Shown here piece by piece: positions 54,801 through 63,330 of a stretch of DNA of 64,000 nt. How positions within the stretch are numbered: position 1 is the stretch's first letter; every line of letters starts with the position of its first letter. A program made the translations under genes and the position numbers. This stretch comes from Branchiostoma belcheri (taxonomy: Eukaryota; Chordata; Leptocardii; Amphioxiformes; Branchiostomatidae). The stretch lies in assembly GCF_001625305.1 (NCBI RefSeq), contig NW_017803713.1, forward strand, positions 385,949-449,948, given 5' to 3'. Below the pieces are notes generated by a model, which saw only the letters and a program-made list of their open reading frames with translations, was not told the DNA's origin and searched no databases.

Positions 54801-57800
54801 TAGACATGATTGTAATGTTTGATCCATTCACACTGGGATAGAAAACTACTTTTTGTTACTAATAGATAAAAGTGGTAACGCTCTTTTCGGAGCCTAAGAA
54901 GTTCACGAATAACTTCTGGTTTCAGAGTCAGGTTGTGGTGTAGTTGAAATCACACCGAATGGGATGATGAAGTCCCCCGGACATCCTGAGGACTACGACA
55001 ACGAAGCACGGGTGTGTTCTAGAACCCGAAGTTCATGAATAATTTCTGTTTTCAGAGTCAGGTTGTGGCGGAATTAAAAACACACGGAATTGGAAAATGA
55101 AGTCCCCCGGACATCCTCAAAACTACAACATTGAAGCACGGCATGGGTGTGTTCTAGAACCCGCGAAATTGACATGAATGATTTCTGGTTTCAGAGGCAG
55201 AATGTGGCGGTGTTAAAAACACACCGAATGGGATGATGAAGTCCCCCGGACATCCTGAGAACTACGACAATGACCTGGACTGTGTCTGGATCATCACTCT
55301 CGACCCGCGGCAGCGGGTCTACCTGTCTTTTCTCAACTTTTCCCTGGAGGCTGATTCAGACTGCAGCTACGACTACCTCAAGGTAGCAGTTGATTCATTT
55401 CATTATTTCGAAACTTTTTAGCCCTGCTGGGTTAGTCTTCCAAGGCTCTAACCCATAGATGTTTGAACCCGTATGTACGGCTCAAACCCGTACATTGAAG
55501 TACAGTGTACAGTGTGAGGTACAGTGAAGTCATTTAAAAAGGTATACTTACATCACAAAATCAACAATAAGCACACAAATCAACATTAGCCCTTGTCCTG
55601 CTGGCATTTTTTTTACACAGTACATGTATTTTAAAATAATTTGATGTCTTAATCAGGTGGGGTAGTTACTTCCGCATTTGTTGCGTTTCGCTGCGGTGTG
55701 ATGCGTTGCACAAGAAACACCCTCAAATCGTACAAATACAGGGTGCTGTATAGATAATACTGTAGGTGCAACCCATTTATATATGGGCCCCGCAGGACAA
55801 GGGTACAATTGAAAAAGTACAGGTCGATGGTGCTTGTCATGTTATTTTGTAATCTGCAGGTTGGAGAATTTAATTGGCACTGGTTTCTTCTGGCTAAACA
55901 GATGCCCCTTTATTTCCCTGAAGGTGCTAGACGGTCGGGGTGAGTCTGCAGTTGACCTGGGCACGTGGTGCGGGTCTGATATCCCTCCGCAGCTGAACTC
56001 CACCACCAACACCTTAACGGTCATCTTCCACTCAGACTACAGCTATGTGGAACCTGGCTTCGCCGCACAGTGGTTCACGGACGGTTAGTTCATTTATTTT
56101 ACCGATTTCTAACATAAATATAACCAGTACAGTGTTCAAATAGAGAAAGAAAATATCCTAGGCCGTGTTGATTTGATTATATGGATGACATCCTTTGGGA
56201 ACCCCAAAACTAAGGCGAGCGTGCGAATAAAAAAAGTTTCCTTCATTATGAAATGTACGTGGTCATATAGGTTGAACAAATGACTAAACACACAAGGTAT
56301 GGTATGGCGAACAAAAATGGACTCTTCATTTTCATTTCTTCACATTTTCTTCTTTTCCTTAATTGACCCTGGTGAAAAAGCAGGAACCCCATACAGTTTA
56401 ATACTTAACATAGATCATGTAAATGGTCTGATGGATGATATGCTACCGAAGGAAACATTCAGAAATTTACAATCATTATGCGAGGTGATTCTGTAACCTA
56501 CCTCACATTTTGCAATGTTATGAATGAATGAATGGATGGACCTTACTTTATTGTGAACTGAACTGATTCTCTGCCTTACAGCGTTACCTACCCAGCTGCC
56601 GACATCAACTCTCCAGCCGCCGCCGGCATCCACGCCCCAGCCGCCGGCATTCAGCCCCCAGCTGTCGACTTACACGTCTCAGCCAGGTAAGCTTACTCGT
56701 ATTTGTTCTATCTTTAGATAGAAATGAGCAGAAGATAAACAGTAGTTAGTTACTACTAAAGGAAGCGTCATGAGCCCATCTATTTTATGGAAGGCAACAG
56801 CATTCTATCATCAAGCGGATCTGCCATAGGGATAGGCGCCATCCGAATCTGCCATAGGGATAGGCGCCATACAAGGTCCATAAGAGGTACAATTTGATTA
56901 CTAAGTATCTGGTCACATTTACTATTATGGCCGTCTTTCTTCCTAGCAATGTTTGCCGATTATGACATTGTTGCCAATTCTCGCCGCTGTTTAATCACAT
57001 GTTGCCAGCCAAAATGGGGGTTATTATATATGATGTTTACCGAAGGAAAACATTTGAAGGAAGACATTTGCTCAGTTCCTGTCTCTTCTATCTTCTTCTT
57101 CTTCTTCCGTTCCAAACAAATGAGGTCAATGACCTGAAACAGACGTCTGTCACCATGGTAACTAGTGCTAGGTTACATCATGTTGCAATTTTATAGCAGG
57201 AGGGATTTAGACTCCTGTCACCATATATTTGAATGCGTTTGAGTAAAAATTAACAGAGCAGACCAAATGCGAAGGTAAATATTACGCATTTGCTTTGCAA
57301 ATATTGAATGAATGAATGAATGAATGAAGACCTTTATTGTACACACATACCCAGTAGGTTAAGTACAGGTCACAAAAATGATAGAATATAGATAACGTTA
57401 CATATATACATCGTCAAGTAGCTACAATCAAGTATATTCGGGTTTCCTCTCGTTTCTTAGTAATGGTAAAAAGGTAAGAACAGATATGTCTCAATATAGA
57501 AGGTTTGTCTAAGCTCATTAGAAATATAAATTTATCTGCACAGCTTATATGTATAAAGAAGGGGAACAGATTGTATCAGATTATAAAGATCTACTGTCTC
57601 TTTGTGGTATAGTTTACATTCTGTTACAAAATGTTTCTCAACTTCGATTCTTCCTAGATCACAGTACCGATATATTCGTTGTTCTAGGGGAGTATTACTA
57701 GTGTTTGTTATGTTTAAGCTACTTAAGAACATGCTGGACGAGGGTTACCCTCTCCATGGCCTGGTTCCACCGGCCAGGACAACGGCCACTGGGAGGACCT

Positions 57801-60800
57801 TAGAAATGGAACTGCACTTACAGTACCAGCAGCCCGTACAAAAAGACTGAAAAACTCTTTCTTACACAAGGCATTATGCCTGTACAACGAGTCTTTGCAG
57901 TAATGACTTTCAAGACGCTCTGGACTTTCAGTGCCCATGTGTGGCTTTGTAACATGTTTGTTTGTGTGTCTGTATATGTATAATAATTGTAATGTTAATG
58001 TGTATTTGTATTTACTATGTACAAAATTGTAAAAATCAGTGTTATTCAGCTTGGTTGACTTGTGAACCGGCTGCAAGGCTGATTTTATTAATAAAACTTG
58101 AAACTTTATTCCTACAGCTGTGAACATTGCACGAGGACGTCCTACGTGGCAATCTAGTACACAGAGCGTAGGCGTGCCGGGGAGAGCCGTGGATGGGAAC
58201 AGAGACTCGCACTACCAGGAGGGTGCTTCTTGTACTCTCACCCGCGAAAACAGCAACGCCTGGTGGTACGTGGATCTGGGGCATGCCCACAGTATCGACA
58301 AAGTCGTCATCTTCAACCGACAGGTAAATTATGTTTCTTACCGAACAATTCATTACCTCTGTATTAGTGTAGTTTTAGAGCTGTATGTACTACAAACATA
58401 TATATTACCCATTTCATCTGTTCACCTGTACTTAGCCCGACAGGGCATGAATGTACAATAAAGGTTATTATTATTATTATCATTACTAAAGGTTTCACAC
58501 ATATACAAATGAAAACTACTCTCCTAGGATCCTATTAACATCCGAAAACCCACAAATTACAGAAAAAGTGTGATCCTTTGTCTTCCTCTGTCTCCAAAAC
58601 GAAGTCAAACCCAATAGTTTTTCACCAGCAGTTTCTTAGTAGTTATCAGTAGTTCTATGTGTACTAATTGTTTTTTAATACGAAATGTTTATTCTGTTCC
58701 TCCAATTAGCCCTCGGGCATGAATTTGCAATGAAACATTACCAAAAATAACCGTTTCGTACCCTCCATATTACACTTGAGTCCTTCTTGAAATGTCACGA
58801 GAATGGAGGGTCAGACAGCGCATTTAGTTATATCTAATTTGTCCCCAATATATGTCTGTTTTGTATTGTTTGTTTGTGTACATTTCTGTATTATCTTTGT
58901 GTATATAATATCATGTTAATTATTTTATGTTCGATGGCCAGCGGTGCTTATGCTGAAGTCACAATTCCCACACGGGGCTCGATCGGCCGGGCAGCTTTTG
59001 GGAACGAAATGTACGATAAAAGACAACAAAACACAGAAATGTTTTTTAATAACAATCATCGGCACTATTTCTGTATATTCTTGACACGTATTGTTATTTG
59101 TTTGTTGATTCAAACAGCCCGACTGGGCTCCGGTTTGGAAATGTGACCTAAGCATTATATAAGTGTCATTATTAAATTGAGTGTGTCGCCATCGAAGTCT
59201 TGTATTTTCTTTTATGTTTTTAATAAATGATTTAAAAAAAAAACGACAGGACTGCTGTTCGGAGCGACTCAGTCCCTTCCGGCTTCACGTGGGGAACTCC
59301 ACGACGGTCAGGTATAATCCGACCTGCGGGGGCGACCAGACCGCGAGTAGCGGCACGGTGACGGTGGAGTGTGCGGGGCTGTCCGGCCGGTACGTCGGGG
59401 TGCTGCTACCCGGCCGCAACCGGAAATTGTCGCTGTGCGAGGTAGAAGTATATGAGGGTAAGTGAGCATGATGTGTTTCTTTGTGTTGTGTTTAGTTTCT
59501 TTGAAATCCATGTATGGATAGCCATAACGCGTTCTTTGAACGGTGCCCTGCATTATAAGTGGCCTTTTCATAGTCTCTACCAGGTTAGCAATGTTGCTTC
59601 AAAAATAGTTAAGAATAAAGCCAAATCGGGAGAATTATTGGCCACAATAATGTAACCTTATCGTAGCCTAATCTTCCTGGTAAATTATTCCTTTATTTTG
59701 ACAAATTTCTATGACCCGTACCCCGAAGGATAGCGGTTTAGCCTGAAAGACGAGAGAGCTAGTCAAAATATTTTACAATCATGCAAATACTGAAACATTA
59801 CCAATTTCCTTTACTGGTGTTATTTCTTGTGACCGTTGTAAAATGTATATTTTTTATGGTAGACTCTCCTGCTGTTGAAGTTACGAGTGCGATTCTCGGA
59901 GCTGTACCGCCTAACACGACCGTGCCACTCATCTTCAGTTCACCAGCACCGGACAACCACACATCGACATACACAGGTGCTTGTAAGACTACATGACGAA
60001 TCTAATACCTTTCGTCAATGCATTCAGTAGCTTCCGGGTACATTCTTAACAGTGCATTTTACCGAATAGCAAAGTTCTCTATTCACAACCAATTGTTTAA
60101 CAAGAGCCGACGTTTCGATGACTGTCTGTCATCTTCATTAGAGCAATTGTTCCTGGTTCACTGTATACCAACTAACAATGTAATTGTGAAACGTCTGCCC
60201 ATACCTCAAAGTTTTGTTTCCTTCATCCCAGCCTCAACAACGGTAGGGGCACCAACCACACGCAGAGCCCCCGCGTCCACATCACAGCTAAACAGTCAGC
60301 TAAACAGCACAGCGATGAGGCTGGCGACATCTGGTAGGTTTTCCACCCCTTCCAAAGGATCTAACACCGGGTGCCAGACTCTAGCGTGGCCGGCAGCCAG
60401 TTTTTTTTTCGGCAGCCCAAGGCAGTTGTGCCCGCCGACCACAATTAGAACTCCGGACCGTTGTAGGCTAGGCTGGGTCTGGCTATAAACGTCTTGGCCT
60501 ACAACTCATCGGAGCGCTAAACCAGGACAGCGGGCACAACTGCCTTGGTCTGCCGCACGAACTGGCCGCTTGCCGGCCCTGCTAGATTCTGGCACCAATG
60601 GTAAATATTGTCCTTGTAAATCTTATAACTTTCCGGCGGCAACCGATGATCGATTGTATTTGATTATTGGTACAGTTATGTCACTAGTCCTGTAAGCTAC
60701 TCATAGGATACGTCTTTTCTAGCAAATTCAGCCACGTCAAGTCGCCTCAACAGCACGGCATTGCCAGTAACAATGCCCGGTACTCTAAATGCGACAACAT

Positions 60801-63330
60801 GGAACATGTCAACTTTAGCGAGAACGCCAACGGCGACTTTCAATACAACAAGGGATAGCGTTTCAATGTTAGCATCAACCACCTCCACTGGTTTTACTTC
60901 TACAAGATTGAACTTTACAACACCCCCGCCAACAACAACAAGAACAACAACAACAAGAGTAGCAGCAACAACAACAACAACACGAAAATCTACTATCGCA
61001 ACACCAGCGACAGATTCTGGTGATAACATGAGCTTTTCATTGCAGCTTTAACATTTGGGGTTACGTTTTCTTTCTGGAGCATTGCAGACAGTTATACTAA
61101 TCATTCAGTACCTGTCTTATGCTTTGGTCCCAATTACGCCGGTGCCCGTCGGGGATGTAGCCCTGGCCGGTCCCCGGCTGGTCTGTGACGTAACAAATTT
61201 GAACCGGTAGACCGGCAACCGGAGGGGTACCTCCCGGTGTTCTCACGGTTAGGTCACGACGTCATTTTGTCAGCGGGGCTCGGGTAGAAATTAAGTCAGA
61301 ACTAAATTCTTCTCGGGTCCCGGCCGGGCCGAAAACGAGCCCAGTAGTCGCAGGATGTCTGGCGGGTCCGCGTACAGGTCACGCCCGAAAGTGCCAAAAA
61401 CAGTCCGGGAACTACCCGGCAGGGCCCCTTTTCCCAATTGGGACCGAAGCATTCCATGGGTGTACCCTGTACCTTGGCCCCTTAGCCCAAGTCAGGGTCG
61501 TGGGTGGCGCACTGCATGGTGGGAGAAGGGGCTGTATGAATAACCTCCATGGAGGTACAGCGCCCACAGCTCTGCAGAGCTCCTTCATGCAGGTTGCTCG
61601 TACAGCCCCTATTGCATGGCGGAGTGTCTCTTTCGCTCTCGGTTGTGTGTTAGGGCAAGGGTTTCCACAAAGTTCTTTCCTGTAGACTCTTGGATGTTAT
61701 CAGCCTATTTGTTTATTTTGTCCTCTCCCCTTTATTGTTCCTTTTACTGCTCCTCGAAGGAACCTCAATATGTGTCCATACTATTTTAAAGAAGTAGTCT
61801 TTCGCATCGACAGTGTTGCTTTAAGTTATCTAACCACTTCATTTATGTAACATGGTCAAAGTATGTTAACCCCAGGATTTATAGATGTATGGCTGGATGT
61901 CTAAATGTGTAAGACAAAGTATGGCTCAAATAATGTTTGTCTTTGAGTAAGTGACCATGTGCAACAGTCTCGTATTTTGTTCCGAACTTCAGATGTTGAC
62001 GAATGTACGACCGGCGTCCACAACTGCAGCCGAGACGAGCTGTGCGTCAACACCAACGGCTCCTTCGCGTGTGCCTCCTGCTATCCTGACGTCACGTTAC
62101 AAGGGGGCGGGGCTTCCCCGTGGTCGGCTCCAAGTGTCCAGCGACGAAAGCCCTTGACTGTGCGGAGTGATATCAAAGTTGACTGTGAAGAGGAGTTTAC
62201 CCTAAGCCTTAGTTGGGCGGTGTACTCCATGGATGCCGACTCTCTCACCCCTATCGCCATCCCTCCCAGCGTTTCAACATCAGCGTCTGAACTTACCTTA
62301 CCGAAGAACACCCTACCGTACGGCAACGTCATCGTGGGGTTAGAGGTCGTCGTCATGGAGACGGAAAGCGGACTGAGCGTGGCGCGAAAGGTGGCGCAGT
62401 GGCTGACGGTCAGGGCGTCTCCTTTGGTGGCGCACATCGTGGGAGGGTCGGCGAGGTCGGTGGACATGGGGTCTGACGTCGTCGTGGATGCGTCGACGTC
62501 GTACGACCCTGACGCCGTCGTCACGAATTCGACGTTACTGACGTACAACTGGTCGTGCATAACTGAGTCAGGTAGGAAAATATTTTAGAGATCTTTGGTG
62601 ATAAGAGGTAAATATAATAAGCTTTTACGTCAAGATGGTTGTTAACTTTAGTTAGCGAATTTATTTCGATTTCGTCATCCTAGAATTACATTGGTTGCAT
62701 CACTTGCGTTAGACATCTGTTTAAATCAAAGCTAAAATGAAGTTATACTTTCAATAAGAATAACTTTTACAGGTAACAATCATTCACACCCCGGTGTAAC
62801 TGGTTGTTTCTGATAGTTGCTTTTCTTCCATCACAAATATTTGCAGAGGTTCTTAAACTTTCTCATATCACATATCACAGGATTTATCTGATCACCATGT
62901 CATATAGAACTCAAGACATATACATTATCATGAAAGCCATGTTCCATATATATATATACAAGTACTATATTACCTTTCTGAAAAAGTATAATGTTATTTA
63001 CGATACATAGAACTTGTAGGTATTACTGTAGACGTAAGAGTAGATGTTAGCTAGATATGTAGTACTGAAGAGCTTGCCATGCATTGTACCCGTTACAATT
63101 GTTGTGCAATAAAGATTGACTTGACTTGTTTCTCCCAAAGGTACCTCATGCAATGAAGTATTTGGAAACAGCACAACACAACAGTCTTACGTCATTTCCT
63201 CCGCACTGATACCGCCCGAGGAACCGGAAGTGACGTTGACCGTGCAGGTGGAGTACCCGGATCGAGATCCCGGTCTGTACAGCCAGATCCTGCAGATCTT
63301 CCCCGCGGGATCTCCCACCGTGCAGATCAC
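45828..63330 (+). CDS. Large extracellular REJ-domain protein, 5' and middle part (19 exons, 3' end beyond window)
   Basis: Nineteen plus-strand exons join in frame into 1298 residues. The order is signal peptide (1-20), PAN/apple (24-102), GCW module (103-203), F5/8C (204-354), EGF (355-391), EGF (392-429), CUB (430-543), EGF (544-582), CUB (583-698), Pro/Ser/Thr linker (699-733), fucolectin-type domain (734-871), mucin-like Thr-rich region (872-1042), EGF-like (1043 to about 1080) and the start of a REJ domain (to 1298). REJ domains occur in polycystin-1-type proteins and sperm receptors for egg jelly, where GPS, PLAT and membrane segments usually follow. None of those is in the window. Domain-boundary introns are phase 1. 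The name polycystin-like is inference. Confidence 0.85.
45873..46268 (+). repeat. 36-bp minisatellite built from an exon end and its splice donor (11 units)
   Basis: Eleven units of GTCAGTTCAACTG(C/T)AGCTGAAACAGGTGAGGGTTAT follow one another with only 1-2 variable bases. Each contains ACAG|GTGAGG, a strong 5' splice site. The unit is 12 codons, so the frame is kept: [12 protein letters not shown] repeats. The first copy overlaps the end of the REJ-gene signal-peptide exon. Reading through to the last unit gives an open frame that ends soon after, at 46304. Confidence 0.92.
46484..46845. repeat. Inverted 78-bp arms with retroelement-like 3' ends
   Basis: The left arm (46484-46562) and right arm (46769-46845) are reverse complements sharing 'gaaggcgacagtggtcgctg', 'aaaatttgatctctctgtaa' and 'ttgaaataaagtt'. 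About 205 bp separate them. The family is uncertain; they lie in intron 1 of the REJ gene. Confidence 0.75.
46907..47143 (+). CDS. REJ gene exon 2: PAN/apple domain
   Basis: The phase 1-1 exon has Cys spacing and text of an apple/PAN domain: [45 protein letters not shown] domains bind proteins or carbohydrates. Confidence 0.85.
47165..47300 (+). mobile_element. tRNA-derived SINE, copy 4 (diverged)
   Basis: A tRNA-like head with B-box GGGTTCGATTCCTGG, then 'ttgtgtccttttcattgc'. It overlaps an inverted repeat (47280-47420) whose arms contain 'ccgggcttcggcta'. Intron 2 of the REJ gene. Confidence 0.6.
47280..47420. repeat. Inverted repeat joined to the SINE
   Basis: The left arm 'ggtgtgaaatgggtaccggg' and 'cttcggctag' is inverted at 47389-47417 as 'tagccgaag' and 'cccggtactcatttcacacc'. 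The centre holds 'aaaggttgttgaagg'. Confidence 0.75.
47479..47697. mobile_element. GTCACA...TGTGAC element, copy 2
   Basis: Inverted 'tttccaaacggggcccggtc' and 'ggccggaccccggtttgaaa' near the ends. Same family as 35036-35215. It abuts the GCW exon acceptor region. Confidence 0.72.
47733..48035 (+). CDS. REJ gene exon 3: Cys-containing GCW module
   Basis: The 101-residue phase 1-1 exon runs from [20 protein letters not shown] through [16 protein letters not shown] and [15 protein letters not shown] to [13 protein letters not shown]. Four to five conserved Cys and a GCW opening resemble a WSC-like extracellular module, but I cannot name it surely. Confidence 0.82.
48245..48412. repeat. Dispersed repeat family D copy
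   Basis: 'catgttgcaattttatagca', 'ggagggatttagactcctgt' and 'tttgctttgcaaatgttacc' are shared with 57180-57305. It ends just before the F5/8C exon acceptor. Confidence 0.65.
48430..48882 (+). CDS. REJ gene exon 4: F5/8 type C (discoidin) domain
   Basis: The 151-residue phase 1-1 exon has a discoidin-type order: [40 protein letters not shown], then QYWRFVVN and [11 protein letters not shown]5/8C domains bind glycans or phospholipids at cell surfaces. Confidence 0.88.
49220..49525. repeat. Dispersed repeat family C, copy 3
   Basis: 'gatgcaaatcgaatggaatt', 'gagttaaatttgag', 'cagccaaccacaagctaacc' and later CCGACC motifs match 30195-30550. REJ gene intron 4. Confidence 0.65.
49805..49915 (+). 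CDS. REJ gene exon 5: EGF-like domain
   Basis: The phase 1-1 exon encodes [20 protein letters not shown] and [16 protein letters not shown]: six Cys in EGF spacing. Confidence 0.9.
50091..50231. repeat. (TG)n microsatellite
   Basis: Interrupted TG array in REJ gene intron 5. Confidence 0.92.
50566..50679 (+). CDS. REJ gene exon 6: calcium-binding EGF domain
   Basis: The exon begins [20 protein letters not shown] and ends NGVHCEN. The D-I-D-E-C opening and six Cys fit EGF-CA. Phase 1-1. Confidence 0.9.
50785..51045. repeat. Dispersed repeat family D copy
   Basis: 'ttcttcttcttccgctccaa', 'cagacgtctatcaccatggg' and 'gcaaatgttacctttctag' match the 57.0 and 17.2 kb copies. REJ gene intron 6. 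Confidence 0.65.
51346..51527 (+). CDS. REJ gene exon 7: first half of CUB domain 1
   Basis: Phase 1 in, phase 0 out. It reads [40 protein letters not shown], then [14 protein letters not shown], the classic CUB N-terminal half. Confidence 0.9.
51704..51904. mobile_element. TAGCC-family MITE, copy 5, in a tandem duplication
   Basis: The ends are TAGCCTCCTGTGCAGG and CCTGCACAGGAGGCTA. Inner arms of about 50 bp around 'agccgccgagagaaggttcc' are perfectly inverted. GGTATTTTC is duplicated on both sides (51695-51703 and 51905-51913). The target is the second copy of a 64-bp tandem duplication, and the first copy keeps the empty site at 51631-51639. REJ gene intron 7. Confidence 0.9.
52836..52995 (+). 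CDS. REJ gene exon 8: second half of CUB domain 1
   Basis: Phase 0 in, phase 1 out. [40 protein letters not shown] and AKWSIG match the CUB C-terminal half. Confidence 0.9.
53015..53390. mobile_element. GGCCATGTTGATTTG-family element, copy 3
   Basis: It starts 20 bp after the exon 8 donor with GGCCATGTTGATTTGATTAT and ends TAAAATCAACATGACC. The full-length interior parallels 29684-30052. Confidence 0.8.
54031..54147 (+). CDS. REJ gene exon 9: calcium-binding EGF domain
   Basis: Phase 1-1. [20 protein letters not shown] then [14 protein letters not shown]. Closely similar to exon 6, suggesting duplication of an EGF plus CUB block. Confidence 0.9.
54926..55135 (+). pseudogene. Two truncated copies of the CUB-2 exon head
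   Basis: Copies starting at 54926 and 55056 each have a TTTCAG acceptor and about 26 codons like exon 10 ([17 protein letters not shown] in the first). They then break at 'gaagcacgg' before the first conserved CUB tryptophan. With the real exon at 55195 they form a tandem triplication of about 130-139 bp per unit. If spliced in they would not give a complete CUB domain. Confidence 0.8.
55195..55382 (+). CDS. REJ gene exon 10: first half of CUB domain 2
   Basis: Phase 1 in, 0 out. [40 protein letters not shown] and [10 protein letters not shown]. It is the third and only complete member of the triplicated unit. Confidence 0.9.
55924..56083 (+). CDS. REJ gene exon 11: second half of CUB domain 2
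   Basis: Phase 0 in, 1 out. [40 protein letters not shown] then WFTD. It aligns with exon 8. Confidence 0.9.
56161..56357. mobile_element. GGCCATGTTGATTTG-family element, truncated copy 4
   Basis: It starts GGCCGTGTTGATTTGATTAT and follows copy 3 for about 200 bp, but the right end is missing. REJ gene intron 11. Confidence 0.7.
56582..56686 (+). CDS. REJ gene exon 12: Pro/Ser/Thr linker
   Basis: Phase 1-1. Reads [20 protein letters not shown] and [11 protein letters not shown]. Low complexity, so called on frame, phase and splice sites rather than domain. Confidence 0.7.
57020..57305. repeat. Dispersed repeat family D copy
   Basis: 'cttcttcttcttccgttcca', 'cagacgtctgtcaccatggt' and 'ggagggatttagactcctgt' are shared with 6.28-6.52 kb (inverse) and 48.2 kb. 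REJ gene intron 12. Confidence 0.65.
57520..57735 (-). pseudogene. Non-LTR retrotransposon C-terminal finger fragment
   Basis: The minus frame reads [20 protein letters not shown] then [19 protein letters not shown]. The RxCxxCD...I..E.HF...C..Y pattern is the terminal Cys/His motif of non-LTR ORF2 proteins. Intron 12 of the REJ gene. Confidence 0.65.
58118..58323 (+). CDS. REJ gene exon 13: fucolectin-type domain, first half
   Basis: Phase 1 in, 0 out. [40 protein letters not shown] and [20 protein letters not shown] fit the eel fucolectin / tachylectin-4 (FTP) family. That family binds fucose and a structural calcium. Confidence 0.9.
58957..59147. mobile_element. GTCACA...TGTGAC element, copy 3
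   Basis: The ends are GTCACAATTCCCACACGGGG and 'ccggtttggaaatgtgac'. Inverted 'ctcgatcggccgggc' and 'gcccgactgggctc' lie inside. It sits in the phase-0 intron splitting the fucolectin domain. Confidence 0.72.
59250..59457 (+). CDS. REJ gene exon 14: fucolectin-type domain, second half
   Basis: Phase 0 in, 1 out. [51 protein letters not shown] and EVYE match the FTP-family C-terminal half. Confidence 0.9.
59863..59976 (+). CDS. REJ gene exon 15: Ser/Thr/Pro-rich
   Basis: Phase 1-1. Reads [20 protein letters not shown], then [13 protein letters not shown]. The acceptor is ATGGTAG and the donor CAG|GTGCTT is weak. Supported mainly by phase and mucin-like composition. Confidence 0.6.
60232..60333 (+). 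CDS. REJ gene exon 16: Ser/Thr/Pro-rich
   Basis: Phase 1-1. [20 protein letters not shown] then [13 protein letters not shown]. The acceptor is CATCCCAG and the donor G|GTAGGT. Low-complexity, moderate support. Confidence 0.65.
60370..60596. mobile_element. Inverted-repeat element in REJ gene intron 16
   Basis: The arms share 'ggtgccagactctag' with 'ctagattctggcacc', and 'ccaaggcagttgtgcccg' with 'cgggcacaactgccttgg'. The centre around 60460-60510 is also self-complementary ('gtaggcta' and 'ggcctacaac'). Confidence 0.8.
60723..61019 (+). CDS. REJ gene exon 17: mucin-like Thr-rich
   Basis: Phase 1-1, 99 residues, about a third Thr. It includes [20 protein letters not shown], several N-x-S/T sequons ([29 protein letters not shown]) and ends TPATDS. 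A probable O-glycosylated stalk. Confidence 0.75.
61030..61985. other. Intron 17 of REJ gene, GC-rich in part
   Basis: 61130-61340 is GC-rich with repeated 'ccggcc' and 'ccggtagaccggcaaccgg' and may be a decayed element. 61395-61640 holds a frame without a recognisable domain. No exon with matching phase was found. Confidence 0.4.
61993..62571 (+). CDS. REJ gene exon 18: EGF-like domain and start of REJ domain
   Basis: Phase 1-1, 193 residues. [20 protein letters not shown] and [11 protein letters not shown] form an EGF-CA-like unit. It is followed by [60 protein letters not shown] and [15 protein letters not shown]...LTYNWSC. This mix of short Ig/PKD-like strands, with the D-A-S...S-Y-D-P motif, is typical of REJ regions of polycystin-1 and egg-jelly receptors. 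Confidence 0.85.
63141..63330 (+). CDS. REJ gene exon 19: REJ domain continued
   Basis: Phase 1 in, 2 out. [40 protein letters not shown], then [10 protein letters not shown]. The donor AC|GTGAGT is canonical. The gene continues beyond the window. Confidence 0.82.

Noticed and set aside
59308-59571. Arg-rich minus-strand frame
   Set aside because: It is a shadow of the fucolectin exon on the opposite strand.
62081-62560. 159-codon minus-strand frame
   Set aside because: It is antisense to the EGF/REJ exon and has no domain or splice support.
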